From contig JAKQNP010000019.1 of the NCBI GenBank assembly GCA_029565675.1, positions 1 to 64,000 on the forward strand: a stretch of 64,000 nucleotides of DNA, written 5' to 3'. The notes beneath the pieces were generated by a model. It did no database searches and had not been told where the DNA came from. It worked only from the letters and a program-made list of their open reading frames with translations. The translations under genes and the position numbers were made by a program. This document shows, in pieces, positions 22,003-31,920 of this stretch. Position 1 is the first letter of the stretch; each line of letters starts with the position of its first letter. Source of the DNA: a bacterium. GTDB taxonomy: Bacteria; Zhuqueibacterota; Zhuqueibacteria; Residuimicrobiales; Oceaniaggregativiventaceae.

Positions 22003-24432
22003 ATGAGCAAAATCAAATCAATCTGTTTTATTGCGATTTGCCTTGCCACGCCGCTCTACCCACAAAACGGGGCACCCCACCCTTTTTATTTCACAACACA
22101 ACGCATCCAAACCGCCAAGGCCAATATCGCCGGCCACAGCTGGGCCAAAGAGCTGTTCGTTGCCATCCAGGCATCTGCCAATGAGGCGGCCGCCATGACC
22201 GATGATGAACTGCGCGCATGGTTCTCCGAAGACACCCCGATCAGTCAATGCGATTGCCCAAACTGCAATCACCACTGGCAGGATTACACCTGGAGTTGGG
22301 ACAAACAGCAACCCGATCAATTGCGCTGCAATTACTGTGGAACTATCGTTTCGCAAGCACGCTATCCGAGCAACGACACGCTCAACGTCTTTGATCCGCA
22401 GGGCCTAATTCGGCCCCATTTAGTCTATTGCGATTCCACCGGCAAACGCTTTCCGATTCGCCAGTTGATCTATTATCACAAAGAACAACAAGCCTACCAA
22501 TGGATTAAAAACCTCGGGTTGGCTTATGCGGTGACCGGTAAAAGCATCTATGCCGAAAAAGCCGTGGTGCTCTTGCAGCGGTTCGCTGAAGTCTATCCGA
22601 GCTTTGGTATCCACGACAATTTTCGGCTGGAGCGCTACCCCTTTGGTTGGGCGGGGAAATTGCGCATGTGGCACTATACAGACGCTTACACTTTGCAGGA
22701 CTGTGCAGCCACCTATGACGCCATTTTCCACAGCGGTGCTATCGACGACAAAAACAAGGCGTTCATCGAAAAGCAGCTTTTTCGCACCGGTCTCGAGTTT
22801 CTCACTGCAGTAAAACCGACGCAAGGCATCACCAACGATATCCCCTTCCGCTATGCCGGCGTGGCGATGCTGGGCCGCACTTTGCAGGCTCACGATGCCA
22901 TTGCCTGGGTGCTCGATCCGGAGGAAGGCTTCGAAGCTTTTCTTCTCGAGCTCTTTTCCAACGACGGGTTTTGGCTCGAGCGCGCAGCCTCTTATCACCT
23001 CATGGCGGTGCGACCGTTGCCGGAAATCGTGGAGATCCTGCAGGGATATTCCGACCCGCCGAGCTTTCAGAGCATCGACCGCTTCGACAATCTCGACTTG
23101 CGCGGATGCAAACAGTTTCCTGCCATTTTTTCCGCCATGCTGGACATGCGCCTGCCGGACGGCACTCTGCCGTCGTTAAACGATTCACAGACAGGCACCC
23201 GGCCGGATCCCACTCCCCTGGAAGCGCTCTACAATTGGACCGGCGACCGGCGCTGGCTGCAAAAAGCAAATCAAGCCGCTCAGGGCAAATTGGCCGAATC
23301 CGGAACGCTGTATTCCCTTTTCAACCGCAATCCGCGAATCGATGACGAACTTCGCGGTCTGGCATCACATTCGGGTATACCAGACAGCAGCGCCAATTTC
23401 CCAGGTATGGGATTGTTCATGCTGCGCCGCGGAACCGGACCAAAACAGTTGGTTTTTGCCATGCATCATCCCAAATACACCACGCCGCACACCCATTACT
23501 CGGCGCTGAGCACCATTCTCTATGCAGATGGCCGCGAGATGCTCTCCGATTTCGGTTATCCTTCTTTCAGCACCGACCTGCGCATGCGCTGGTACGTCAC
23601 CACTTTGTCCCACAATACCCTGACAGTCGACACCAGAACCCAATATGCGCCCTATTCAGTCGCCAACTGGCTCCACCATGGGGATAGATTCTCCGCCTGC
23701 GAAGCCGAGGCGTGGGAGGCCTATCGACACATCTGCGAGCCCTATTTCCGCCAAATCGCCCTGGTCGACGCCCCGGATGGCCGCGTTTATGCGGTGGACA
23801 TTTTCCGCGCCCAGGGCGGTTCGGTGCACGATTGGGCTTTGCACGGTGAAAGCGAAACGCTCGACGTGCAGAGCGTGCAGCAACAGCCGACAATCAAGTT
23901 GGAAGGCCATGATTATGCCTATGCTTATCTGCGCGATTGCGAATCCGGAACAACTTGTGAAAACTGGGAGGCAGAATGGTGTTGGTCCGATGGAGCCCGC
24001 CTCGCCGGTTATTTTCCCGGACAATCCGATTGCGAAATCATCAAATCCCAGGCGCCCGGGGAACGTCTCAAAAGCATGCAGGGCCGGGAAAAGCCCGCTC
24101 TGATCACCCGCCGCCGGGGCGAAAACCTGCGCAGCGAATTCATCGGCGTCTATGAGCCCCATCGCGGCGAGCCGCTGGTGCTAAAAGTTGAAAAAAAAGT
24201 AGCCTCGCCCCATGCGGACTGGGCTGTTGTGCTCAAGGTTTACCGCCAAGACGAAATCGACTATATCCTCAGTTCATATCTGGACCTGAGCCCGCAGATG
24301 GAACCGTTTCGCGACGGCAACATCACCATTGCGTGGCAAAGCCGTTTCGGTGTGGTGACCGTCAAAAAGGGCCGAATCGTAGCACAAGAATGGATAAAAG
24401 GCGAGATGGAGGGCTTTCGCCACTCTTTTTGA
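22003..24432 (+). CDS. Exported heparinase II/III-family polysaccharide lyase
   Basis: An 809-residue exported protein with a signal peptide (MSKIKSICFIAICLATPLYP). It has a CxxC pair-containing insert near 85-115 (CDCPNCNHHW, CNYCGTI, a zinc-ribbon-like element). An (alpha/alpha) toroid follows (about 130-450, with NLGLAYAVTGK and WAGKLRMWHYTDAY), and then a heparinase II/III-like beta-sandwich (about 460-800, HHPKYTTPHTHYSALSTILY, TLSHNTLTVD, YAVDIFRAQGGSVHDWALHG). The His/Tyr-rich PHTHY and SHNT blocks match the family catalytic region. Such enzymes cleave uronic-acid polysaccharides (heparin-like, alginate or oligoalginate) by beta-elimination; the substrate is not determined. GAGG precedes the ATG. 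Confidence 0.85.
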   Translation: MSKIKSICFIAICLATPLYPQNGAPHPFYFTTQRIQTAKANIAGHSWAKELFVAIQASANEAAAMTDDELRAWFSEDTPISQCDCPNCNHHWQDYTWSWDKQQPDQLRCNYCGTIVSQARYPSNDTLNVFDPQGLIRPHLVYCDSTGKRFPIRQLIYYHKEQQAYQWIKNLGLAYAVTGKSIYAEKAVVLLQRFAEVYPSFGIHDNFRLERYPFGWAGKLRMWHYTDAYTLQDCAATYDAIFHSGAIDDKNKAFIEKQLFRTGLEFLTAVKPTQGITNDIPFRYAGVAMLGRTLQAHDAIAWVLDPEEGFEAFLLELFSNDGFWLERAASYHLMAVRPLPEIVEILQGYSDPPSFQSIDRFDNLDLRGCKQFPAIFSAMLDMRLPDGTLPSLNDSQTGTRPDPTPLEALYNWTGDRRWLQKANQAAQGKLAESGTLYSLFNRNPRIDDELRGLASHSGIPDSSANFPGMGLFMLRRGTGPKQLVFAMHHPKYTTPHTHYSALSTILYADGREMLSDFGYPSFSTDLRMRWYVTTLSHNTLTVDTRTQYAPYSVANWLHHGDRFSACEAEAWEAYRHICEPYFRQIALVDAPDGRVYAVDIFRAQGGSVHDWALHGESETLDVQSVQQQPTIKLEGHDYAYAYLRDCESGTTCENWEAEWCWSDGARLAGYFPGQSDCEIIKSQAPGERLKSMQGREKPALITRRRGENLRSEFIGVYEPHRGEPLVLKVEKKVASPHADWAVVLKVYRQDEIDYILSSYLDLSPQMEPFRDGNITIAWQSRFGVVTVKKGRIVAQEWIKGEMEGFRHSF

Positions 24433-24717
24433 AATGCAAATCGAATGGAATAATGCCACTTGCAACAGAGGTCTCTTGATTCTCGATTCAGTGTCAACCG
24501 AATTAAAAAACACTCAATCGCTTATTCTTTATGTGGGTGCGAAAAGGGCATTTTTCATCGTTTGTGTATTGCCAGCAGATTGATTTTCTGTGAGATCCAG
24601 TGCTTCCCACTGAATCCGGGTTGATCAGGGTCAATTTTTCGGATCTTGTCTGCAGCACCACCCAACGCATTAAAAGTGGCGATTGGTAACGACACCCCAG
24701 ACAGAAAGGAATGGAAA

Positions 24718-25449
24718 ATGAGAAAATGGATTTTGATGTCGATTGCAGCTGTGTGCATCGCGCTGAGCGGTTGCGCTGAATTCGCCGCTGTGATGCCGGA
24801 TCTGGCTTCCACCATGGCAACAGGCGGCGGCCTGACCACGGAAGAAATCGTCAGCGGATTAAAAGAAGCGCTCACCGTCGGCGCCACCAACTCTGCAACG
24901 CTTGCGTCTAAAATCGATGGATTCAACCTGAATTCCGCTATCCGCATCCCCTTCCCAGCGGAGGCAGTCAAGGTGAAAGATGCCTTGCTGGACGCCGGTC
25001 TCGACAACCTGGTAGCGGATTTCGAAAAGTCCCTCAACCGGGCTGCTGAAGAGGCCAGCAAAAAAGCAGTGCCGATCTTCAAAGATGCGATCTTGAGCAT
25101 GTCTTTTAGCGACGCCAAAGCCATTCTGCAGGGCCCGAACAACGCCGCCACCGAGTATCTCAAAGCCAAAACCCAAACCCAGCTGGTCGCTGAATTTACC
25201 CCGGTGGTCACCAATGCCGTCAAGACCACTGACGTAACCAGGTACTGGACCCCCATCGCATCGGCCTATAACACGATCACTCTCTTCTCGGGAGGCACGG
25301 CAGTCAATCCCAATTTGGAAGAGTATGTCACCCAAAAAGCGCTGGATGGGCTGTTTTTCCTCATCGCCCAGGAGGAGCTAAAGATACGCGAGGATCCTGC
25401 CGCCCGGGTCACGGAAATCCTGAAAAAAGTGTTCGGTTCGCTCGGCTGA
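24718..25449 (+). CDS. DUF4197 lipoprotein
   Basis: A 243-residue lipoprotein: MRKWILMSIAAVCIALSGCAE ends in a lipobox with Cys19. The mature part matches DUF4197 (GLTTEEIVSGLKEALTVGA, IPFPAEAVKVKDALLDAGL, AAEEASKKAVPIFKDAI, NNAATEYLKAKT, ALDGLFFLIAQEELKIREDP). The family is widespread in Gram-negative periplasms and its function is unknown. The start at 24718 follows AGAAAGGA. It lies 285 bp downstream of the heparinase-like gene on the same strand. A short inverted repeat (TCGATCTTG/CAAGATCGA) follows its stop in the 25450-25733 gap, which is otherwise empty. Confidence 0.88.
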   Translation: MRKWILMSIAAVCIALSGCAEFAAVMPDLASTMATGGGLTTEEIVSGLKEALTVGATNSATLASKIDGFNLNSAIRIPFPAEAVKVKDALLDAGLDNLVADFEKSLNRAAEEASKKAVPIFKDAILSMSFSDAKAILQGPNNAATEYLKAKTQTQLVAEFTPVVTNAVKTTDVTRYWTPIASAYNTITLFSGGTAVNPNLEEYVTQKALDGLFFLIAQEELKIREDPAARVTEILKKVFGSLG

Positions 25450-25733
25450 GATCGATCTTGTTCCCTCGAGAATGAGGATGGGCCAAGATCGAACAACAGA
25501 GATTCATAACGAGCAGTTGGCACGTCATACAAGGGGATGTTCATAGGGGGCCGTACAACCGGACATTGCAGATGGTTTGCGAGTACGGTTCCCACAGCTG
25601 TTCAGCGGGCGGGAACCTTTGCGACACCAACCAGGCCTGCAGTCAGTTGCTGATGGTCTAAAGCGCGGAGAAAACGCCGAGCAATTGTCAGGCGGCGATC
25701 GCTGAATTGCCGGAGCAACAGCATTCTGTCTTT

Positions 25734-27359
25734 TTATTCAACGCCTGGCTGATATTCCAGTGTCGGGGCCACGGCCATGCCGGCAAAGGGCGGCGTCATC
25801 CAGCGGCCGAGAAAGGCTTCAGCGCCCCGGTCGCGATCGAGCGCTTCCGCTGTGGCATCGGTAAAAATGCGCTGCCAGTTGCGCATTTGCCGTTCGTAGC
25901 GATGGCGCAATTCTTCCCAGTAGCGATCCTCATCCGCCGGCTGCGGTTTCAACGGCGACCAGAGATAGTCTGAACCGGCATAGAGCGAAATCAGACGATC
26001 GCTGAGGTTGTTGGTTCCCCAGATGCAGATGGTTGCTCCGAGCACATTGGGATAGGGATCACCCATCTGACACCAGATACGGGTAGCGGCAAAATCCCCG
26101 CGGCTGCAGGCGCTGGTAATGCCGGCGCCCAGCATCAGCGGCCGCTTGCCTTTTCCCCCGTATTGCGCCAGGGACTGCGCGATTTTGTCCTCATCCGAGC
26201 GCCGATACATCCATGGCTGCAGCACCAGCTCTTGTCCGACATTATCGGGGATCGGCCGACCATCGTGATCCGCCCACATGTGCACAGTCAGGTGCTTGCC
26301 GCGCGCGCGGCCGACCTTTTGCACCAGTTCAGCGATAATCCCCACCAGTTTCTCCGGGGTATATCCTTTGTCTTCTTCGCCGGCCGTCACTGCCCATTTT
26401 GCCTCATCCAAACCCACATGGATCGCCGCGGTGTCAGGCAGGCAATCGGCGATTTCGCTATAGATCTTTTCCAGCAGTGCAAAGGTCTTTTCTCCAATCG
26501 CAAAAGAAACTCCGCCCCACATCCCCGGTCCGCCGTATAGTTTGGGATAGTGATAGATCACACTTTTTACGTGTCCCCACGATTCCACCTCCGGCAAAAT
26601 GGAGACATGGTATTCTCGCGCATAGGCGACCAACTCCAGCAAGTCAGGCTTGCACAACGCAAATGGATTTTCGCTCCCCAAAGGCAGAGTTTCGAAGCGA
26701 TATCCGCCGATCTCGTCGTCATACAAATGCAAATGGAGGGTGTTCAATTTAAGCTGCGCCATGATGCGGATAATGCGTTGAAGATAGGTTTTGCTGAAAA
26801 CCGATCGCCCCAGGTCCAGCATCAAGGAGCGGACCGCATAACGAGGATAATCGCGAATGATCAGGGCTGGTAAACAGCGGCCTTCGCCGTGGTCAGCCGG
26901 ATCCGGCTCTTCCCATCCATAAAGGAATTCTGTGCCGTAATAGCCAAAGGCCATGATCTGATATAGCGTCTGCAGGCCATAGAAGCTCCCTGCGCTGGTT
27001 CGAGAGCGTATTTCGGCACCGGATTCAGTCATCTGCAGCGAATACCCCTCGGGATGCACAACAGTCGAATCGTGCACCAAGCTGATGGTGAAATCCGCTC
27101 TGCCGCCGATCGCAACCTCGACTCCCGGCATCGCCGCCAGCAATTCGACCAGCTGGCGCAACCCTTTGTGCGATTTTTCGCCCTGCACCGACCCTGCCGG
27201 AATCGCGATGCGCACAGGAAAAGGAAAGGGAGCGCCGCTTTCCTGCACTTCTTGCGGTGCCGGAACCAGATGAATCCGCTGCAGCAAATTGACTTTGACC
27301 ATTTCGGCCTGCACCATTCCAAAGCCGCACAACAGGCAAAGAATCGAAATTCCGCGCAT
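25734..27359 (-). CDS. Beta-N-acetylhexosaminidase, GH20 family, exported
   Basis: A 541-residue exported enzyme with a signal peptide (MRGISILCLLCGFGMVQA). An N-terminal alpha+beta GH20b domain (about 28-165) precedes the (beta/alpha)8 catalytic domain (about 172-490). The hallmark Asp-Glu pair is IHVGLDEAKWA (Asp318, Glu319), where Glu is the general acid and Asp assists the substrate acetamido group. Other GH20 signatures are RSLMLDLGRSVFSK, LKLNTLHLHLYDDE and SILPEVESWGH. It removes terminal N-acetylglucosamine or N-acetylgalactosamine from glycans. Fourteen bases separate it from the upstream aldo/keto reductase gene, so the two are probably co-transcribed. Confidence 0.93.
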   Translation of the reverse strand: MRGISILCLLCGFGMVQAEMVKVNLLQRIHLVPAPQEVQESGAPFPFPVRIAIPAGSVQGEKSHKGLRQLVELLAAMPGVEVAIGGRADFTISLVHDSTVVHPEGYSLQMTESGAEIRSRTSAGSFYGLQTLYQIMAFGYYGTEFLYGWEEPDPADHGEGRCLPALIIRDYPRYAVRSLMLDLGRSVFSKTYLQRIIRIMAQLKLNTLHLHLYDDEIGGYRFETLPLGSENPFALCKPDLLELVAYAREYHVSILPEVESWGHVKSVIYHYPKLYGGPGMWGGVSFAIGEKTFALLEKIYSEIADCLPDTAAIHVGLDEAKWAVTAGEEDKGYTPEKLVGIIAELVQKVGRARGKHLTVHMWADHDGRPIPDNVGQELVLQPWMYRRSDEDKIAQSLAQYGGKGKRPLMLGAGITSACSRGDFAATRIWCQMGDPYPNVLGATICIWGTNNLSDRLISLYAGSDYLWSPLKPQPADEDRYWEELRHRYERQMRNWQRIFTDATAEALDRDRGAEAFLGRWMTPPFAGMAVAPTLEYQPGVE

Positions 27360-27372
27360 CGCATTCCCCTCA

Positions 27373-28587
27373 TCAAACCATTAAAAAGTCTGCTTCTTTC
27401 AGCGCAGCGATTTTCTCAGATGCATGTAAAGCATAATGGCATCTGACTGTACATTCCCGGCATTGACTGCAGCGTTCCAAAGCGGGTTTTCCGACCTGGT
27501 CCAACAGGATTGTCCGCGCCAAATCGCGGTTGTGATATTGAAACGCATACATGTAAGCCCGCATCAAAGTTGAACAATCCATGCCGAGCGGACAGGTCGA
27601 TTCACATCCTCGGCATTGCCGACAATAATTCAAGCCGACCCGAGTGTCCGCACTCAGCAAAAATTCCCTCTCTGTCTCGGTATAATCAATGCCATAGGCG
27701 ACCGAGAAATCCTCCCGCATGTGGTCCAAATTGGTGTATCCCGGTATGGCGGTGGCGAAGAATTCGTGCCGCAGAGCCCATTTGAGCATCGCCGTCTGAT
27801 TGATGGTCTTTTCAATGTGGGTTGTATCCTGAAAATCTTTTCGCCACCAATCGCCGCCGGCCTGAGTTTTCATCGCCACCAAGCCGATGTTTTTTGCATG
27901 GGCGGTCTCCATGGCTCGCAGCAATTCCGTGTCATCGGCCATGAGAAAATTATACGCAACCAAGGCCACATCGTAAAAACCGCTCTGACACATGCTCTGC
28001 AATATCTGAGTCTGGTTTCTGTGGGTGGAAATACCGATGAAATGCACTTTTTTTTCTTTGCGCAATTGCGCAAGAGCTTCCAACAGTGGCTCGGCAGTGA
28101 CCAAAGCCGGGTGTTCGACACCGTGCAGATAAAGGATATCCACCCAATCGGTTTGCAGTCGCTCGAGGCTCTGCTGAAAATGGGAGAGGAAGATTTCCTT
28201 CGCGTTCGGCGCCAAGCCTCGTTCGCGGCTTGCCGGCGGCCCGATTTTGGTGGCAATGACGATCTCGTTGCGCACCCCCAGATTCTGCAAAACGGTTCCC
28301 ACCATGCGCTCGTTGTTGCCGCCCTGGTAGTACCAGGCCGTATCGAAATGGCGCACCCCGATTTTGACCGACTCGGCGATCACTGCGGGTATGTCGGCGT
28401 TCATCACCCCCATGCTGACAATCGGTAAACACAAACCGGTTCGACCCAGGACGCGGGTCAATATCTTTTTTTCCTCTTCCTGTACATGGGAAAAAGCCCC
28501 GGGCAGCAAACAGGCGGCACCCACGCCCGCGGCGGTTTGTTTGATAAAATGTCGCCTTGTGATCCGCGCTGATTTGTCGCTCTTCAT
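27373..28587 (-). CDS. Tat-exported aldo/keto reductase with C-terminal Fe-S domain
   Basis: A 404-residue protein. The twin-arginine signal ITRRHFIKQTAAGVGAACLLPG suggests folded export. The aldo/keto reductase barrel (about 45-320) shows RHFDTAWYYQGG (Asp and Tyr of the tetrad), IVIATKIG (Lys) and ILYLHGVEH (His). The C-terminus has Cys clusters CRQCRGCESTCPLGMDC and CSQCRECTVRCHY, consistent with [4Fe-4S] sites. Such AKR-ferredoxin fusions are predicted oxidoreductases acting on sugars or related carbonyls; the substrate is unknown. GAAAGGAG precedes the ATG. It probably forms a transcript with the GH20 gene downstream. Confidence 0.88.
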   Translation of the reverse strand: MKSDKSARITRRHFIKQTAAGVGAACLLPGAFSHVQEEEKKILTRVLGRTGLCLPIVSMGVMNADIPAVIAESVKIGVRHFDTAWYYQGGNNERMVGTVLQNLGVRNEIVIATKIGPPASRERGLAPNAKEIFLSHFQQSLERLQTDWVDILYLHGVEHPALVTAEPLLEALAQLRKEKKVHFIGISTHRNQTQILQSMCQSGFYDVALVAYNFLMADDTELLRAMETAHAKNIGLVAMKTQAGGDWWRKDFQDTTHIEKTINQTAMLKWALRHEFFATAIPGYTNLDHMREDFSVAYGIDYTETEREFLLSADTRVGLNYCRQCRGCESTCPLGMDCSTLMRAYMYAFQYHNRDLARTILLDQVGKPALERCSQCRECTVRCHYALHASEKIAALKEADFLMV

Positions 28588-28622
28588 CGAGGTCTCCTTT
28601 CATGAGGCGGACATGCCGCCAA

Positions 28623-29288
28623 TTAGGTCAAGTCAATCGCCAGCCGATAAAGGGCTTGACCGCTGCGGCAATACTTTTTTTCAAACGGCGAAATGGGTTC
28701 CTGTGGTCGAAAGGTCTCGACCTGAAATTGACGGCCAGTGGCGAAATTGACCGCCCAGGCAAACTCGCGTGCATAGAGTTCCCAGTTGCTGCGCAGTTCG
28801 AGATGGGGGCTGATCTGCAACAGCTCGAAGAACACCGGATGCGCGTGAAAACGCTTCATGACATCTTTCTTTTTCGGCCATGGGTTGGGATAGAGCAGAT
28901 AATGCCTAGAAATCGACACGCCATGGAGGAGCAACAAGCGCCAAAAATCGACCAAATCTGCGCGGATAAACAGCACATTCGTCTCTGCAGGCTGAGTGTT
29001 CTTGACAGCTTTGTCCAAACGAACCGCTGATTTGTCGATGCCGAGCACCAGATGATCAGGATAAAGTGCTGCCAGGTTCCGGGTGCTCCAACCCACACCG
29101 CAACCTGAATCGAGAATGAAAGATCGCCGATCGCCTTTGTGCTCGAAGAAAAATCGGGCAAATGCGTCATGAGTATGAGAAGAGATCGGTTTGCGGAAAG
29201 GGTGCTGTCGATGGCGCTGCAAAAGGGTCATCAAATCAGGGTGTAAATCTTCTTGATTGCTGCACACGGATCGGCTGGGATTGTGCAT
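28623..29288 (-). CDS. trmB: tRNA (guanine-N7-)-methyltransferase TrmB-like
   Basis: A 221-residue SAM-dependent methyltransferase of the TrmB/YggH family, predicted to make m7G46 in tRNA. Visible family features are FILDSGCGVGWSTRNLA (SAM motif I), LGIDKSAVR, VLFIRADLVDFW, the characteristic LYPNPWPKKKDVMKRF block, LRSNWELYAREF and the C-terminal ISPFEKKY (the T/S-x-F-E motif). Length matches the family. The ATG at 29288 has no obvious ribosome-binding site; a GTG at 29267 is an alternative. It lies 35 bp upstream of the aldo/keto reductase gene on the same strand. Confidence 0.87.
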   Translation of the reverse strand: MHNPSRSVCSNQEDLHPDLMTLLQRHRQHPFRKPISSHTHDAFARFFFEHKGDRRSFILDSGCGVGWSTRNLAALYPDHLVLGIDKSAVRLDKAVKNTQPAETNVLFIRADLVDFWRLLLLHGVSISRHYLLYPNPWPKKKDVMKRFHAHPVFFELLQISPHLELRSNWELYAREFAWAVNFATGRQFQVETFRPQEPISPFEKKYCRSGQALYRLAIDLT

Positions 29289-29438
29289 ACGCCATTCGAC
29301 TGGGGATCAGGACCACAAACGGTCGGGGTTATTTGCATGCCAAGCGGCAACCCCCGCTGTGCAAAACACACCGCAACGTTTACGCCATCCGGAAGGATTG
29401 CTCAGGTGATTCGCAAGGTTGACGGGCGCTCGCTTGAT

Positions 29439-30287
29439 TTATTCTTTTTCGCGTTCCAACTCGAGAATGACGATCAGCTGATCTTTTCCAGTGAACGCAG
29501 CTCGATCGATCACTTTGAAACCCGTGCGATAGCCGGCGGCTGCAGCCTGCAGAACATGGTCGCTGTTTCTCTGTACGGCAATTTTAAGCGGGGATTGACC
29601 GACCACCTGATCATCGACGATGACCTGACAATGCTCAGGCACCGTATTGATCTGCAAGGCAATGGTCTCAGCAACCGTCTGCACACTGGGAACGACAGCA
29701 GGGGGGGCCTGCACGACAATTGGTGCATCAGCAGGCTTTGCAGCCGGTTCGGTTGCCACAGGTTGTGCAACAGAAGGCCCAATCAGGCTGGTGTCAAAAG
29801 GCTCATTCTGTGTTTTGAAATATATTTTTTTGTCGACCGGTTCGCCGTTCGGACGTTTGACGATGTTGCAGGTCAACACCGTTCGCTGCAGCGAAGTTAC
29901 CTGAACCAGATCCTCTGTTTCAATGGGATAGCGATCTTCGCCCCAACCGATATACGCATAGTAATGGGCCTTGACTTTATAATAACCTGGCCGCAGTCTT
30001 AAACGGTAGGTATAGGTGTTTTCGATATTGGAAACATCCCAATTCGGCCTCACCTTGCGATCGTTGATTTCCAGTTCGATATAGTTTTTATAGCTGCTGC
30101 TCTGATCAGCGACATTGGAGACGATGATCACCAAATTATCGGTGACCTGGTCGGGCAGCTCCAGCTGTTTGAGAGGCCGCATCGCCGCATAGGTTTCGTC
30201 GACACTCACCTGACCTCGATTGCAGCCGGCTAAAATGATTGCCAGGCCGATAAAGCCCGTTAAAAGGGCCAACACATGGTTTTTCAT
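29439..30287 (-). CDS. PEGA-domain lipoprotein
   Basis: A 282-residue lipoprotein (MKNHVLALLTGFIGLAIILAGC, lipobox LAGC). The N-terminal domain (about 50-150) is beta-rich with KNYIELEINDRKVRPNW and RLRLRPGYYKVKAHYYAY, itself resembling a PEGA/carboxypeptidase-regulatory-like fold. A proline/alanine linker (about 172-207) leads to a C-terminal PEGA-like domain (LQINTVPEHCQVIVDD, VGQSPLKIAV). PEGA domains are surface or envelope beta-sandwich modules of unclear ligand. It lies upstream of trmB with a 150-bp gap. No partner identifies its role. Confidence 0.7.
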   Translation of the reverse strand: MKNHVLALLTGFIGLAIILAGCNRGQVSVDETYAAMRPLKQLELPDQVTDNLVIIVSNVADQSSSYKNYIELEINDRKVRPNWDVSNIENTYTYRLRLRPGYYKVKAHYYAYIGWGEDRYPIETEDLVQVTSLQRTVLTCNIVKRPNGEPVDKKIYFKTQNEPFDTSLIGPSVAQPVATEPAAKPADAPIVVQAPPAVVPSVQTVAETIALQINTVPEHCQVIVDDQVVGQSPLKIAVQRNSDHVLQAAAAGYRTGFKVIDRAAFTGKDQLIVILELEREKE

Positions 30288-30332
30288 GGTCGATCTCCCA
30301 AAATAGTATCCAACAACATTGTTGCAGATCTT

Positions 30333-31007
30333 TTACGATTTCGTGGCGCCCTTTGTTCCGAAGCGTTTGGCAATCTCTGATTCGCCCGAGAACAATCTCT
30401 CTGCCGCAGCCCAGTGCGGGATCGCCCGCATTCTCCCCCATTCCCGCCAGGGTTCTGGCAAGGCTGCCAATTCATCGCCGGTAGCTTGCAATTCCTTTGC
30501 AGCCACCCAACGAAAACCGCTGATCTCTTCATCAACATCTTGCACGACGGGTTCACGCACAATGCCGGGCAACTGGAAGAGATAGGAGACAAAGGGCAGA
30601 TGAATGCCGTTGTTGGTAAAATCATAAAAAACCATGTCGATCAGCCAACCCTCGCGGTGCGCAAGTCCAGTCTCTTCATACAACTCTCGCACAAGTCCAT
30701 CGTTGATCGACTCTTCCGGTTTTAATCCGCCGGTGGGCAGGCGAAAAACACCGGCGGGATAGAATGGCTTGGTGTGCAGCAAAATGCGGTCATCCGGTTT
30801 TTGCACAATCAGAACCACTTCGCCGCGACGATTGTGCGCATCGACCAATATGGATTTCCATTTATCAAAATAATCGCGGCTCAGGTGCAGTACCGCTTGC
30901 ACAGCGGTTCTCTCCTCCGGCCAAAGAGCCAAAAGTTCATCGACATCGACAACCGTATCGAAGCGTCCGTGTTTCAGCAACTCTGCAAGCGTCAGCCTTT
31001 GGAGCAT
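30333..31007 (-). CDS. Nudix hydrolase
   Basis: A product of about 224 residues. The start at 31007 follows GGAGGAAG; an in-frame ATG at 31055 overlaps sucD and is less likely. The Nudix box is complete: GGLKPEESINDGLVRELYEE followed by TGL, fitting G-x5-E-x7-REUxEExGU. It is preceded by GVFRLPTGG. An extra N-terminal region of about 55 residues (LAELLKHGRFDTVVDVDELL) precedes the fold. These enzymes hydrolyse nucleoside diphosphates linked to another group; the substrate is not predictable here. The gene begins 13 bp after sucD, so it is probably in the sucCD transcript. Confidence 0.88.
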   Translation of the reverse strand: MLQRLTLAELLKHGRFDTVVDVDELLALWPEERTAVQAVLHLSRDYFDKWKSILVDAHNRRGEVVLIVQKPDDRILLHTKPFYPAGVFRLPTGGLKPEESINDGLVRELYEETGLAHREGWLIDMVFYDFTNNGIHLPFVSYLFQLPGIVREPVVQDVDEEISGFRWVAAKELQATGDELAALPEPWREWGRMRAIPHWAAAERLFSGESEIAKRFGTKGATKS

Positions 31008-31020
31008 CGCACTTCCTCCA

Positions 31021-31896
31021 TCATAAGCCAAGAACCGACTTGACGTTCTGGCCAATGTCAGCCGGACTTTCGGCGATCACGGCACCCGCAGCTTTCAGAG
31101 CTGCGATTTTTTCTTCTGCGGTGCCTTTGCCGCCGTCGATAATGGCGCCGGCGTGCCCCATACGCCGACCCACAGGCGCGGTGCGCCCGGCAATGAATGC
31201 AACAACCGGCTTGTGCATCTGCGTGCGGATGAATGCAGCCGCTTCTTCCTCTGCCGTCCCACCGATCTCACCAATCAGCACAACTGCCCGGGTATCGGGA
31301 TCGCGTTCAAAGAGCTGCAGAGCGTCGGTAAATGAAGTGCCGATGATCGCATCCCCGCCGATGCCGATGCCGGTGCTTTGACCAATGCCGAGCTCGGTCA
31401 GCTGATTCACCGCCTCATAGGTCAAGGTGCCGCTGCGCGAAACAACGCCCACCACGCCAGGCTTGTGGATCGATCCAGGCATGATGCCGAGTTTGGCTCT
31501 GCCGGGTGAAATGATGCCCGGACAATTTGGTCCGACCAGGCGGGTGGTTGATCGATGCAGGGCTTCGTAAACCATCAACATATCCCGAATGGGGATGCCC
31601 TCTGTGATACAAACCACCAATGCCAAATTTGCATCCACGGCCTCCAATATCGCATCCGCAGCAAAAGCCGCCGGCACAAAGATAACCGAGGCATTCGCTC
31701 GCTGATCGCGGACCGCTTCGGCAACGGTATCATAGATCGGCACGCGGTCGTCAAAACGCTTTCCACCCCTCCCCGGGGTTACCCCGGCGACGATCTGAGT
31801 GCCATATTCCATCATCTGACGTGCGTGAAAGCTCCCCTCGCCGCCAGTTATTCCCTGTACGATTGCCCTCGTAGATTCATCGATCAAGATGCTCAC
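31021..31896 (-). CDS. sucD: Succinate-CoA ligase, alpha subunit
   Basis: A 291-residue protein matching SucD throughout: [20 protein letters not shown] (CoA-binding Rossmann start), [59 protein letters not shown] and the phosphohistidine motif [10 protein letters not shown]. With SucC it interconverts succinyl-CoA and succinate with ADP or GDP phosphorylation in the TCA cycle. It starts 24 bp after sucC. A Nudix gene follows closely. Confidence 0.97.
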   Translation of the reverse strand: MSILIDESTRAIVQGITGGEGSFHARQMMEYGTQIVAGVTPGRGGKRFDDRVPIYDTVAEAVRDQRANASVIFVPAAFAADAILEAVDANLALVVCITEGIPIRDMLMVYEALHRSTTRLVGPNCPGIISPGRAKLGIMPGSIHKPGVVGVVSRSGTLTYEAVNQLTELGIGQSTGIGIGGDAIIGTSFTDALQLFERDPDTRAVVLIGEIGGTAEEEAAAFIRTQMHKPVVAFIAGRTAPVGRRMGHAGAIIDGGKGTAEEKIAALKAAGAVIAESPADIGQNVKSVLGL

Positions 31897-31920
31897 AATT
31901 GCTCCTTTTCGATCGAACCT

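Noticed and set aside
25450-25733. Inverted TCGATCTTG/CAAGATCGA after the DUF4197 gene as a terminator
   Set aside because: The arms are short and no T-tract follows; noted only in the DUF4197 entry.
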